Part shown: positions 26,655 to 40,503 of the stretch, piece after piece
Layout of the letters: every line of letters starts with the position of its first letter
How positions within the stretch are numbered: the first letter of the stretch is position 1
From: Oscillospiraceae bacterium
GTDB taxonomy: Bacteria > Bacillota > Clostridia > Oscillospirales > Ruminococcaceae
Direction: 5' to 3'
Length of the DNA: 64,000 nt
Assembly: GCA_009778065.1 (NCBI GenBank)
Contig: WRKM01000018.1
Location: forward strand, 1-64,000
Made by a program: the position numbers and the translations under genes
The notes under the pieces: model-generated
Database searches by the model: none
The model's input: only the letters and a program-made list of their open reading frames with translations
What the model was told of the DNA's origin: nothing

Positions 26655-27584
26655 ATGCCTATAAACATACCATGTAATCTGCCCGCTTTTGAAACACTTT
26701 CAAACGAAAACGTCTTCGTCATGTCCGATAAGGATGCGTTAAGGCAGGATATTCGTCCGCTTGAGGTCGCCATAGTTAACCTCATGCCCACTAAAATTCA
26801 AACCGAAACCCAGCTTCTGCGGCTACTCTCGAATACTCCTCTCCAGGTTAACGTAACCTTCATCAGAACAGCCACCCACATTTCCAAAAACGCTTCGACA
26901 GAACACCTCGTGATGTTCTATACCACATTTGAGGACATTAAAGAAAAATATTATGACGCTTTGTTTATTACGGGTGCGCCGGTAGAGCTTCTGCCATTTG
27001 AACAGGTAACATACTGGGAAGAGCTATGTAAAATCATGCACTGGTCGAAATCTCACGCCTTCAGCACGATTCACATATGTTGGGGCGCGCAGGCAGGGCT
27101 TTATTACCACTACGGAATCGATAAGAAAGAACTTCCCCGAAAGCTTTTCGGTGTATTCCCTCAAAAGGTGCATGTGAAAAATCATCCGCTCTTTAAAGGC
27201 TTCGACGATGTGTTTAACGTGCCGCATTCCCGATATACCGAAAACTGCATCGAAGACATAAAAAAACACCCCGCCCTGACGCTTTTAGTGTCGTCGGAGC
27301 TTTCGGGGGCTCATATTATCGCGGATAAAACAGGCAGACAGGTATTTGTGACAGGTCATGTAGAGTACGACCGCGAAACCTTAAAAGGAGAGTATCTGCG
27401 CGATGTTGAAAAGAAGCTTGATACACCCCTGCCATATAATTACTTTCCGGACGACGACCCGACAAAAGAGCCGATAAACTCATGGTTCGGGCATGGAAGC
27501 CTTATGTACTCAAACTGGCTGAACTTTTGCGTATATCAAAAGACCCCGTTTAAAATCGAGGAAATAAAGCCCCTCACTATATAA
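26655..27584 (+). CDS. metA: Homoserine O-succinyl/acetyltransferase
   Basis: MPINIPCNLPAFETLSNENVFVM...LEVAIVNLMPTKIQTETQLLRLLSNTPLQV; HICWGAQAGLYYHYGI. Confidence 0.95.
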   Translation: MPINIPCNLPAFETLSNENVFVMSDKDALRQDIRPLEVAIVNLMPTKIQTETQLLRLLSNTPLQVNVTFIRTATHISKNASTEHLVMFYTTFEDIKEKYYDALFITGAPVELLPFEQVTYWEELCKIMHWSKSHAFSTIHICWGAQAGLYYHYGIDKKELPRKLFGVFPQKVHVKNHPLFKGFDDVFNVPHSRYTENCIEDIKKHPALTLLVSSELSGAHIIADKTGRQVFVTGHVEYDRETLKGEYLRDVEKKLDTPLPYNYFPDDDPTKEPINSWFGHGSLMYSNWLNFCVYQKTPFKIEEIKPLTI

Positions 27585-27606
27585 AAAAGCCGTTTAAACG
27601 GCTTTG
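27583..27606 (+). terminator. Intrinsic terminator after metA
   Basis: AAAAAGCCGTTTAAACGGCTTTG. Confidence 0.65.
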
Positions 27607-27639
27607 TCTTCGTATTAGCCGCAGTGTTAAAAATTTTTA

Positions 27640-27668
27640 TTGACAAACGGATAAAAATAGTGTAAAAT
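27640..27668 (+). promoter_or_regulatory. Sigma-70 type promoter (TTGACA - 17 bp - TAAAAT)
   Basis: Box match upstream of the ComFB-like gene. Confidence 0.65.
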
Positions 27669-27695
27669 TATCGTAGACGGGGAGGCGTCTTAACT

Positions 27696-27959
27696 ATGGC
27701 TTTTATAAATTTAATGGAAAAAATGGTCGAAATCCGCATGGAAGAACGCTTGAAATCTGATGATTACTGTAAATGCGAACAGTGTTCAGAGGATATTAAG
27801 TGTATTGCTCTCAATAATCTTCCTCCAAAATATGTCAGCACGTCGAAGGGCGAGCTTTTCTCAAAAATCGACCAACAGATGGTTCGGCAGAATGTGCTTG
27901 ATATTGATGTAGCGGTTATTAATGCAATTGAGTTCGTACATAAAAGACCGCGCCATTGA
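27696..27959 (+). CDS. ComFB family protein
   Basis: YCKCEQCSEDIKCIALNNLPPKYVSTSKGELFSK...DIDVAVINAIEFV. Confidence 0.85.
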   Translation: MAFINLMEKMVEIRMEERLKSDDYCKCEQCSEDIKCIALNNLPPKYVSTSKGELFSKIDQQMVRQNVLDIDVAVINAIEFVHKRPRH

Positions 27960-27979
27960 TAAAAAGACAGCAAAAATCT

Positions 27980-28006
27980 ACGCCGCCTTAAAAAGCGGCG
28001 TTTATT
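27980..28006. terminator. Bidirectional terminator
   Basis: ACGCCGCCTTAAAAAGCGGCGTTTAT. Confidence 0.65.
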
Positions 28007-28014
28007 TGATAATT

Positions 28015-28911
28015 CTATTCGTTTTGCTCGTTTTTCATTCCGAGCCTTGACCAAATTGTTTCAAGTGCGGTTTCCGATATAAAAAAGTTCCCGCTATCAT
28101 CGGTACTGCCGATAGGTACGTAATAATCCGCTATATCAAAGCTGTTTTGGGTTGTGTACAAATACGCCTGCTGATTTTTGGTAAAGTCCGAGAACTCAAG
28201 ATTTGTGTCGGTAGTGTTTAAAATTCGGCTGAATAATGTCTGTAACTGCGTTATAGAAAGATTACTGCTGTTTTTGTTAATAAAATTCGAGACCACTAAC
28301 CCATGAATCATATGACGATAATACTCTCCTTGGTTATAATCGGGATAAGTTATATAGTTATATAAGTCTTCACCCATCATCTCATACGAACCCGCAAGAA
28401 ACTCAATCTCGCCGCCGCGCAAATCATACGGGATATTAACGGGGGTATAGCCTGCGGCGTCAAAAAAACCGATAAATGAATCCTTGTCGAGCTTTATGTA
28501 ATGCTCCGCACTTATACCGAGTGAATTTTGAATGGCGATAATAACGCCGTCCGAGCCGTTTTGTAAATAATGCTCCGACAATTTTCCCCTAACATTACCT
28601 ACTTCTGCGTAAAGGTTTTTTTCGATGGGTACCAACACGACGACCTCATCTCGCGGACGGTAGTTAAGGAGCATATAATACTCCGGTACAGTACCTTTAT
28701 TTTCCGACAGCATCAGCAAAATCGTAGTGTTAAAAGAAGCGTCGGGACGATAATCACCCGAAGTACTCGCCATAGCGGGGAGATTTTGCGCAGGGAAAAG
28801 AAAGTCCCAGATGTTGTAAATAACAAAACTGCACACTAAGAACATTATCATAAACGTCAAAAGGTAGATATACCAGTTACTTCTTTTTCTTACCGATTTT
28901 CTTATTGACAT
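28015..28911 (-). CDS. LytR-CpsA-Psr (LCP)-like membrane protein
   Basis: N-terminal TM; LCP-like core (EVGNVRGKLSEHYLQNGSDGVIIAIQNSLGISAEHYIKLDKDSFIGFFDAAG). Confidence 0.65.
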   Translation of the reverse strand: MSIRKSVRKRSNWYIYLLTFMIMFLVCSFVIYNIWDFLFPAQNLPAMASTSGDYRPDASFNTTILLMLSENKGTVPEYYMLLNYRPRDEVVVLVPIEKNLYAEVGNVRGKLSEHYLQNGSDGVIIAIQNSLGISAEHYIKLDKDSFIGFFDAAGYTPVNIPYDLRGGEIEFLAGSYEMMGEDLYNYITYPDYNQGEYYRHMIHGLVVSNFINKNSSNLSITQLQTLFSRILNTTDTNLEFSDFTKNQQAYLYTTQNSFDIADYYVPIGSTDDSGNFFISETALETIWSRLGMKNEQNE

Positions 28912-29033
28912 CCTTATCCTCCCGATAATTAAATTTCATTACATTTAAAAATAAAAACTTTATAAGTAAAACGCGCTATATTACTATAATATCACATATT
29001 ATATAAAAATACAATACAAAAAAGAGGTAGATT

Positions 29034-32792
<3,759 letters not shown>

Positions 32793-32874
32793 AAATTCTC
32801 CCTTGTCCTTTCTTAATAAACATATAACCTTATACTATAAATACCATTATATGTTTATGAAAAGGCAAGTGTTA

Positions 32875-34302
32875 TTAGGACAAGAACGCCCCGAACGCCC
32901 TGTATGCCGAATAGACGTCGTTTTTCGCAGTAATTTCAAGCGGTGCGTGCATCGACAGCACAGGTACACCCATATCTATAGTGTCGATATTAAGGTTTGC
33001 TAAAAACATCGCAACCGTTCCGCCGCCGCCCATATCCACTTTCCCGAGTTCTCCCGTCTGCCACGCTATTTTATTGTCGTCTAACAGCTTGCGTATTTCG
33101 GCAGTAAATTCCGCGCTTGCGTCGCTTGTACCTGATTTGCCCCTTGAACCCGTGTATTTCGTAAGCGCAACTCCGCAGTTCATATATGCTACGTTGAGTT
33201 TATCCGAAACATCGGGGAACGTTGGGTCAAACCCGACATTTACATCAGCGGAAAGACATTTTGAATTAGTGAGCAATGTCCGTAGCTTAATGCCCTGCAT
33301 TTCTGCTAAATCACTGAGGAAGAATTTTAAATAAGCCGATTTTAGCCCGGTGTTTCCGTCACTTCCGACTTCTTCCTTGTCGGTAAGCACAACAACGCCC
33401 GTTTTCTTCGGTATTTTCTTAACGTCTGCAAGAGCTTTAAGAGTCGTATAGGCGCATACCCTGTCGTCCTGTCCGTATGCACCGACAAATGAGCGGTCAA
33501 AGCCTATATCACGCGCTTTAAACGCAGGAACGGCTTCAAGCTCCGCACTTAGAAAATCCGATTCTGTTATGCCGTATTTCTCGTTTAAAAGTTTTAGTAT
33601 ATTAAGTTTTACAAGTTCGCTTCCCTCATCGTCTTTAAAGCTCCGTGAGCCGATTAATATATTTAACTCTTCGCCTTTTATGAGAGCATTCGCAGGGCGT
33701 TTATACTGCTCCTGCGATAAATGCGGTAATAAATCCGTCACAGCGAAAACAGGTTCTGACTCATCTTCGCCAATATTAATTTCGACTGTCGACAGGTCGG
33801 ATTTTATTATTACACCGTGTAAGGCTAACGGAACGGCTGTCCACTGATATTTCTTTATACCACCGTAATAATGCGTTTTAAAATATGCAAGCTCCGCTTC
33901 TTCATAAAGCGGACGTTGCTTTAAATCAAGGCGCGGTGAATCTATATGCGCGGCAAGCAGATTTATACCGTTTTCAAGGCTCTCTTTCCCTATGACGGCG
34001 GCGATTATGCTTTTTCCGCGATTTATCCTGTAAATCCTGTCACCGGGTTTATACTTTTCTCCCGCCTTAAATTCGAGAAAACCCGCACCGGTAAGCTCGT
34101 CCTTTGCCGCCGCTACAGCTTCGCGTTCTGTTTTTGAAAGGTCGAGAAATCTCTTGTACTCCTCACAGAACTTGTCAGCCTTTTTTTGCTCGGCTTCGGT
34201 GAATATTTTCGAGGTGTTGTTTTTCTTTGAAAACAGTTTTTCTTTTAACTCCTTTGCCGGCTCTTTTGAAGTTTCTTTGGATTTTGGTTTTTTGTTTTCC
34301 AT
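32875..34302 (-). CDS. M18 family aminopeptidase
   Basis: LLAAHIDSPRLDLKQRPLYE; VVLTDKEEVGSDGNTGLKSAYLK; GGGGTVAMFLA. Confidence 0.93.
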   Translation of the reverse strand: MENKKPKSKETSKEPAKELKEKLFSKKNNTSKIFTEAEQKKADKFCEEYKRFLDLSKTEREAVAAAKDELTGAGFLEFKAGEKYKPGDRIYRINRGKSIIAAVIGKESLENGINLLAAHIDSPRLDLKQRPLYEEAELAYFKTHYYGGIKKYQWTAVPLALHGVIIKSDLSTVEINIGEDESEPVFAVTDLLPHLSQEQYKRPANALIKGEELNILIGSRSFKDDEGSELVKLNILKLLNEKYGITESDFLSAELEAVPAFKARDIGFDRSFVGAYGQDDRVCAYTTLKALADVKKIPKKTGVVVLTDKEEVGSDGNTGLKSAYLKFFLSDLAEMQGIKLRTLLTNSKCLSADVNVGFDPTFPDVSDKLNVAYMNCGVALTKYTGSRGKSGTSDASAEFTAEIRKLLDDNKIAWQTGELGKVDMGGGGTVAMFLANLNIDTIDMGVPVLSMHAPLEITAKNDVYSAYRAFGAFLS

Positions 34303-34323
34303 TTTAATTTGTCTCCTTTTGAT

Positions 34324-34911
34324 TTATGAATATAAATATAAATAGTTTTCATATGCTGTTTTTACCTTGCGGATATAATGCCTTGTATCAGGGTCCGGAA
34401 TGTCAATCAAGGTTCTTCCGTCAAATGAAAAATCGGGATTTTCGAGCCACCTTATCACTGTTCTGTCTCCTGCGAAATACGCCGCCAACGCGCAGTCTAA
34501 ATCTCCGAAACGCTCTAAATGATAGGCAAGGAGATAACAGCCGTAACGGATATTATCGTCCGCTTTAAACATATCGTCAAAGCTCATTTCACTCTCACGA
34601 AGCCTAAGTCCGCTTATCCAATCGAAAGTTTCTTCCATAATCTGCATCAGCCCTCTTGCACCTAAATTTGAAACGGCATTAGGGTCAAAACTACTCTCGG
34701 TTTTAATCACGGCGTAAACTAAAAACCTGTCAAGTCCGTATTCGTCCGCATATTCTTCCACCTGTGCGGAAAACTCAAGCGGATGAGTCTGTAAAAGCCA
34801 TCGCTTTTGCAAATCATCGTAAAAGGTCTTCGCAAAAATTAAAATTGTCGTACCTGATAATAATAATATTATTACCGCATATATCGGGAATTTTCTTCTT
34901 TTTGTTTTCAT
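34324..34911 (-). CDS. Lytic transglycosylase (SLT domain)
   Basis: YAVIKTESSFDPNAVSNLGARGLMQIMEETFDW. Confidence 0.93.
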   Translation of the reverse strand: MKTKRRKFPIYAVIILLLSGTTILIFAKTFYDDLQKRWLLQTHPLEFSAQVEEYADEYGLDRFLVYAVIKTESSFDPNAVSNLGARGLMQIMEETFDWISGLRLRESEMSFDDMFKADDNIRYGCYLLAYHLERFGDLDCALAAYFAGDRTVIRWLENPDFSFDGRTLIDIPDPDTRHYIRKVKTAYENYLYLYS

Positions 34912-35516
34912 TTTTTACCAATCTTGTCAATTGTCTCGGCGATTTTTATTAAATAGCTCTCTGTATCACCGTTATTTTCTATAAAATAATCGGCTCTTTC
35001 TTTGAAAAATTCTGCACTCGGTTGTGCGTTGAGCCGCATAAGTGCATCCGCTTCGCTTATAACATCTCGTTCTGTGATTCTCTTTGCACATGTCGCTTTT
35101 GAGGCAACGACTGCGACAATTTTTCCGCATAAGTCATTCGCTCCGCTCTGATACAGCGTAGGAGCGTCAAGCAGAAAGTTAAAATTACCCTCGTCAGCCT
35201 TCTGCTGAATATTATTAATGAGACCGTAAGTTATAAAAGGAAATACAATACCCTCATACTCTTTAAGTCTGTCTCTGCTTGAGAATACAAGCCGAGCCGT
35301 CTTTAGCCTGTCTAATACTCCGTTTTCATCAAAAACTTCGGGAAACGCCCTTTTAACCGCCGCACTGCAACGCGCCGATGAAATGAGCCGCCGCGCCTCT
35401 TTGTCGCAATTAATTACATAAAAGCCGCGTTCTTTGAATAACTCAGCCGCCATGCTTTTACCTGCACCCGTTATTCCCGTCAGTCCTATTATATTTAATT
35501 CTTTAAAGTCCTTCAT
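34908..35516 (-). CDS. coaE: Dephospho-CoA kinase
   Basis: IIGLTGITGAGKSMAAELFKERGFYVINCDKEAR. Confidence 0.9.
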   Translation of the reverse strand: MKDFKELNIIGLTGITGAGKSMAAELFKERGFYVINCDKEARRLISSARCSAAVKRAFPEVFDENGVLDRLKTARLVFSSRDRLKEYEGIVFPFITYGLINNIQQKADEGNFNFLLDAPTLYQSGANDLCGKIVAVVASKATCAKRITERDVISEADALMRLNAQPSAEFFKERADYFIENNGDTESYLIKIAETIDKIGKK

Positions 35517-36508
35517 TATTCCGCCTTAACTGAATTAAATTCTGCCGCCCTAATCAGCCTGTTGTATACCGCTAACCCTAACCCCTCAGGTTCGGGTAGC
35601 CTTGCAAAAATCCGCTTCGCACCCATTTCGTCCAAATCGCGCAGCATTGAAAATAATAATCTCGCGTTCTCGTTTATATCTTCAGTAAACGAGAGTATAA
35701 AATCGCCCTTTTTTTTGTTTGCGTTTATGTAGTTTATGAACTTCTCTTGATTTTCGGCGACGACGGCAATCACCTGTGCTTTTGGCGAATAATGTTTATG
35801 TGCCGTTCCCGGAGACGACGGATTTTCACCATTATATTCGGCGCAGACCGCATCGTCTATAACTGTTTCCGCAAATTCGCCGAGTTGTTCGGCTGTCACC
35901 CCTCCGGGACGCAGGATTCGGATTCTTTGAGAAATTTCAGAAGATTCAATAGTTTCAAACATGACGACCGTACTTTCAATTCCGCCCTCACATTCGCCGC
36001 CATCAAGAATAAGCGGGATTTTATCTTTTAAGTCATCATAAACGTGTTCGGATTTGGTGGGACTGGGGCTTCCGGAGATATTTGCGGACGGCGCGGCGAG
36101 CGGAAACCTGCAAAGCTTTATTATTTCAAGCGCGGCAGGGTGGCTCGGTACACGCACGGCAACCGTATCAAGTCCGCAACTGACTTCGGGAGGAATTGTA
36201 TCTTTATTTTTTTTAAAAATCATCGTGAGCGGTCCGGGCCAAAATCGCTCCGATAATATTTCCGCAATCGGCGGTATTTCAAGTCCTAATTTACCTGCCA
36301 TTTCTAAACCCGAAACATGAACAATCAGCGGATTGTTACTTGGTCTGCCTTTGACTTTGAAGACTTTCTCTATTGCTTCGGGGTTAAGCGCGTTACAGGC
36401 TAAGCCGTAGACGGTTTCGGTCGGGATTGCAACGATTTCACCGCTTCGGAGTAATTTGGCGGTTGTTCTTATACCGCCGGAGTCGGCTACCAGAAATAAA
36501 GTTTGCAT
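35516..36508 (-). CDS. L-threonylcarbamoyladenylate synthase (YwlC/Sua5)
   Basis: GEIVAIPTETVYGLACNALNPEAIEKVFKVKGRPSNNPLIVHV; PSANISGSPSPT. Confidence 0.94.
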   Translation of the reverse strand: MQTLFLVADSGGIRTTAKLLRSGEIVAIPTETVYGLACNALNPEAIEKVFKVKGRPSNNPLIVHVSGLEMAGKLGLEIPPIAEILSERFWPGPLTMIFKKNKDTIPPEVSCGLDTVAVRVPSHPAALEIIKLCRFPLAAPSANISGSPSPTKSEHVYDDLKDKIPLILDGGECEGGIESTVVMFETIESSEISQRIRILRPGGVTAEQLGEFAETVIDDAVCAEYNGENPSSPGTAHKHYSPKAQVIAVVAENQEKFINYINANKKKGDFILSFTEDINENARLLFSMLRDLDEMGAKRIFARLPEPEGLGLAVYNRLIRAAEFNSVKAE

Positions 36509-36530
36509 TTTTTATTGTCCTGTCGTTATT

Positions 36531-37895
36531 TTAATTAATCGGGATTAATTCACCGGTTTCTTGGTCATAAAGATACGCTTCGCCTGTTATTTTGTCTATG
36601 CAATAAAAAGCGAGGTAATGCCGTTCGTCTTCTCTATATTCATAAATACTGAAATTATAATATTTAAGGTTTTCTTCAAGAGAACCGATTATAGTTCCAA
36701 AGGTGAGCATTTCGTTTTCTTGCGGAATATCTTCGATTGCTTTCCGCGCTTCATTTAAAGTTATAACAAATTTATCATCAATCATTATAATATCGCCATA
36801 CCACGGCATTTCTTTAATTTTGTCGAACTCTTCTTCGGTAAATGAAATATCATTTATATTTACAGGTTGTTTAGATATAATATTAAACCGCCCGTCTTCG
36901 TTTTTTCTCACCGTGTTTAAATAATATCCTTCAACATAAGAAGTATACTCCGCTGTTATTATATCTACTGTGATTGTATAATACAGGCTCTCATCAAATT
37001 CGGTTTTAAGCGTATGGCACGACACACCATTCCCTCCTGTAACGGTGTCGTTATATATATACACAATCGCTCCCGTTTCCTCTTCCCATCTAACATTGCA
37101 AAAAGCGTCCAACCAATAATTAACATCGCTGAAATCATAGTCTTGAATATTGAAATCGGTGTTGTATTGCTTTTGGATATACTCCTCAATTCTGTAGGGT
37201 TTTACACCTTTCGCACCAATAATGGACAAATAACTCCAATATTCCGGAATATCGGGATATAAGTTTTTATTTTCAAGTTGCTCCTGCGTGTATTCAAAAT
37301 CAAAAATTGTATTAGAATCGGAATAAAAACCAAAATAATAATAAAAATGAACAATGTCTTTCGCAGATATTTCGTTTATATTATCGAAAGGCGGCATCAG
37401 AAAAACGTAGTTTTGCCCTAAAGTAAAACTCTCTACAAAAACTGCAAGCTCTTCCTTTTCCGTCAGAGGTAACAGAATTAATCTGCGACCATATAAAGTG
37501 TATACCTCCCCCGTCAATTTATTTACATAAAAGTAGTTAATAATATTCCCTGTTTCTTTGTCAGTTGCACTGATAGAGTAATAATCCTTTTCGTTGACAG
37601 GGTACGGATAAAAAGCAAAAATGTCATAAACCGCATTATCCTCATTATTAATCTGTTTTACTAAATCTAATGCTTCTTCCGCGGAAATAAAAGCAGAGTC
37701 TGTTTCTTGTTCGGGTAGAACCGTCACAGGCGGCGTAGTTGTAGTTGCAGGCGGCGGCATAGTTATATCGGATTCAAGCGATGTGTCGAGCGGGTGAACT
37801 TCTGAATCAATTTCACCGTCAATTGCAGTTCGCTTGCCGCAAGCGGAAAGAAGTAATAATAAAACAAGCGCAGAGACAAGCAAAATATTTTTCAA
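36531..37895 (-). CDS. Hypothetical lipoprotein
   Basis: Lipobox LLLSAC; no family recognised. Confidence 0.6.
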   Translation of the reverse strand: MKNILLVSALVLLLLLSACGKRTAIDGEIDSEVHPLDTSLESDITMPPPATTTTPPVTVLPEQETDSAFISAEEALDLVKQINNEDNAVYDIFAFYPYPVNEKDYYSISATDKETGNIINYFYVNKLTGEVYTLYGRRLILLPLTEKEELAVFVESFTLGQNYVFLMPPFDNINEISAKDIVHFYYYFGFYSDSNTIFDFEYTQEQLENKNLYPDIPEYWSYLSIIGAKGVKPYRIEEYIQKQYNTDFNIQDYDFSDVNYWLDAFCNVRWEEETGAIVYIYNDTVTGGNGVSCHTLKTEFDESLYYTITVDIITAEYTSYVEGYYLNTVRKNEDGRFNIISKQPVNINDISFTEEEFDKIKEMPWYGDIIMIDDKFVITLNEARKAIEDIPQENEMLTFGTIIGSLEENLKYYNFSIYEYREDERHYLAFYCIDKITGEAYLYDQETGELIPIN

Positions 37896-37898
37896 AAT

Positions 37899-38972
37899 TT
37901 ATTCCCCCGTGTTCGCAAGCTTCGCCGCCTGGTCGGCGATTCTCAGCGCATCGAAAACCTCATCGCAATCTCCGTTTAGGATATTCGGCAGTTTATAGAG
38001 CGTCAGACCGATTCTGTGGTCTGTCACCCGTCCCTGCGGATAATTGTAGGTTCTGATTCGCTCGGAACGGTCGCCCGTTCCGACTTGAATTTTACGTTGC
38101 TCGGCAATTTTTCCCGTCTGCTCGCTGATTGCCGCTTCGTATAGCTTACTGTAAAGCATTTTCATCGCTTTTTCTTTGTTTTTATGCTGACTGCGTTCCT
38201 CCTGACACTCAACCACAATCCCCGAAGGCGCGTGAATCAACCGAATTGCAGACTCGGTTTTATTCACGTGTTGTCCGCCTGCTCCGCCCGAACGGAATGT
38301 CTGGGTGGTGATGTCGGCAGGGTTTACTTCAACATCAACCTCTTCAACTTCCGGCAATACAGCCACAGTTATTGTCGAGGTGTGAACCCTGCCCTGAGAC
38401 TCGGTCTCGGGTACGCGCTGAACACGGTGAACCCCGCTTTCGTACTTCATCTTAGCATAGACGCCTTCACCCTCTACCGAAAAGCTGATTTCTTTAAATC
38501 CGCCGAGTTCTGTCGGGTTCGAGTTAATTATTTCGGCACGCCAGTTTTTGAGTGCGGCGTACATCGTGTACATTCTGTATAGCGAATTGGCGAACAGAGC
38601 GGCTTCATCGCCGCCCGCGCCGCCGCGAATCTCTATGATTACGCTTCTGTCGTCATCGGGGTCACGCGGGAGGAGCAGTATTTTCAACTCGTCCTCTGCG
38701 GCGGTTATTCTCTCCTTACTCTCCTCATACTGAATCCGCGCCATTTCTTTGAGTTCGGCGTCGAGTCCGCCTTCGTCAAGCATTTGCCGCGCTTCTTCAA
38801 ATTCAGATTTCGCACTCTTGTATTCGCCGTATTTATCCACGACAGGGGTTAAAGCCTTGTGTTCGCGCATCAATGCGCGGTATTGTTCCTGATTGTTTAT
38901 GACCTCGGCATCGGTGAGCTTTTGGTTTATCTCCTCGTATCTTTTTTGGGTCATTTCGAGTTTATCGGTCAT
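37899..38972 (-). CDS. prfA: Peptide chain release factor 1
   Basis: RGAGGDEAALFANSLYRMY; RSGGAGGQHVNKTESAIRLIHAPSGIVV. Confidence 0.97.
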   Translation of the reverse strand: MTDKLEMTQKRYEEINQKLTDAEVINNQEQYRALMREHKALTPVVDKYGEYKSAKSEFEEARQMLDEGGLDAELKEMARIQYEESKERITAAEDELKILLLPRDPDDDRSVIIEIRGGAGGDEAALFANSLYRMYTMYAALKNWRAEIINSNPTELGGFKEISFSVEGEGVYAKMKYESGVHRVQRVPETESQGRVHTSTITVAVLPEVEEVDVEVNPADITTQTFRSGGAGGQHVNKTESAIRLIHAPSGIVVECQEERSQHKNKEKAMKMLYSKLYEAAISEQTGKIAEQRKIQVGTGDRSERIRTYNYPQGRVTDHRIGLTLYKLPNILNGDCDEVFDALRIADQAAKLANTGE

Positions 38973-38987
38973 GGTACGCTTCCTTAC

Positions 38988-39161
38988 TTACAATATTTTT
39001 TTAACTTTTTTCTCGCATTTTGAACGCGGACTCATAAACTCATGTCCGCAAAATGTGCATTTTAACTTAAAATCCGCCCCCACTCTAAGTACTGCCATTT
39101 TGTTTCCGCCGCAGGGGTGCGGTTTTTTCATTTCTAAAATATCGCCTACATTTATATTCAT
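38988..39161 (-). CDS. DUF951 family small protein (57 aa, not in the supplied ORF track)
   Basis: MNINVGDILEMKKPHPCGGNKMAVLRVGADFKLKCTFCGHEFMSPRSKCEKKVKKIL*. Confidence 0.85.
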   Translation of the reverse strand: MNINVGDILEMKKPHPCGGNKMAVLRVGADFKLKCTFCGHEFMSPRSKCEKKVKKIL

Positions 39162-39192
39162 AGTTTTTTGCCTATATTTTTATATACTAAAG

Positions 39193-40347
39193 TCATGACT
39201 TCATAACCCTCCTTATAATCGCGCCGAACGGTTTGTAAATGCCGCCCTCCATCTTCTTTTTAACCTCTTTTAACATATCTCTTATTTTTATGCCCTGCGG
39301 ACAGCGCGGTTCGCAGGTCCCGCAATTAGCACACAGCGAGGCTCTGTGGGCTCCGCCCCTCGACATATAATCAATGACCGCCTTATTTTTTCCGCTTAGA
39401 GGTATGTCGTTATAGTGTGCAAAGCAAAGAGGAATATCTACCCCCGCCTTGCATGGCATACAATAATTACAGCCTGTACAAGGGATTTTCGTCTTTTGCA
39501 AAATCAATTCTTTTGCCTTCGCAAAAACCTCGCTCTGCTCGGCGGTAAGCTCATAAGAACCCCCACCGGAAGCAGTTTTTATATTCTGCTCTAAAACCTC
39601 AAGACTCTCCATACCCGAAAGCACGGTCAGTACTTCGTTATGGCTGTAGACCCACCTGAACGCCCAGTCGGCGGCAGATTGCTCCGGCTTAAGCTTGGCG
39701 AATAAGTCAGACGCGGCTTTAGGCAGTTTGCGGAAAAGTCTTCCGCCCCTGAGCGGCTCCATCACCATGACGGGAATATTTTTCTCCGCCGCATAAAGCA
39801 GTCCGCTTTTACCTGCCTGATTATGTTCATCATAATAGTTGAACATCATTAAGATAAATTCCCAGTCGTATAGGTCAATTAAGTCTTTAAAGTCAGCCGC
39901 GCCGCCGTGGTACGAAAAACCTATATTTTTTATGACGCCGCTTTTTTTCTTTTCGGCAAGCCACTCTTTAACGCCGAGTGCGACAAGTCTTTCCCAACTC
40001 TTAGGACCTGTCAGCATGTGCATAAGGTAATAGTCGATATACCCCGTTCTCAGACGTTCGAGTTGAATATTCAAGTATTTATCGAAGTCCGAGCTTTTAC
40101 TAACCAAGAATGTGGGTAGCTTTGTGGCTACATTTACTTTCTCACGAAGATTGTTTTTATCGAGGATTCTGCCGAGAGTCACCTCGCTCCCCGGATAGAT
40201 ATAAGAGGTATCAAAATAATTGACTCCTTTTTCAGCCGCCGTAACGACTAACCGCTCGCAGGCAGCAAAATCTTTAGGGAATCTCATGCATCCGAATGAA
40301 AGAAGTGAGATTTTATCGCCGTTTACCGGATTAATTCTGTAGTCCAT
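39193..40347 (-). CDS. Aldo/keto reductase with C-terminal 4Fe-4S cluster motifs
   Basis: SLLSFGCMRFP, YFDTSYIYPGSE; CTGCNYCMPCKAGVDIP and CANCGTCEPRCPQ. Confidence 0.93.
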   Translation of the reverse strand: MDYRINPVNGDKISLLSFGCMRFPKDFAACERLVVTAAEKGVNYFDTSYIYPGSEVTLGRILDKNNLREKVNVATKLPTFLVSKSSDFDKYLNIQLERLRTGYIDYYLMHMLTGPKSWERLVALGVKEWLAEKKKSGVIKNIGFSYHGGAADFKDLIDLYDWEFILMMFNYYDEHNQAGKSGLLYAAEKNIPVMVMEPLRGGRLFRKLPKAASDLFAKLKPEQSAADWAFRWVYSHNEVLTVLSGMESLEVLEQNIKTASGGGSYELTAEQSEVFAKAKELILQKTKIPCTGCNYCMPCKAGVDIPLCFAHYNDIPLSGKNKAVIDYMSRGGAHRASLCANCGTCEPRCPQGIKIRDMLKEVKKKMEGGIYKPFGAIIRRVMKS

Positions 40348-40503
40348 AATAAGCCCTCATTTATGTGTGTTATAAAACAGTATATCATATTTTTTACGCA
40401 TAGTCAATTATTAACAGTTTTTTAATCTATTTTTTATTGAAATGCCGATAACTTTGTGATATAATGTGTATTAGCAAAAAAAATAATTGTTTGAGGTGTT
40501 ATT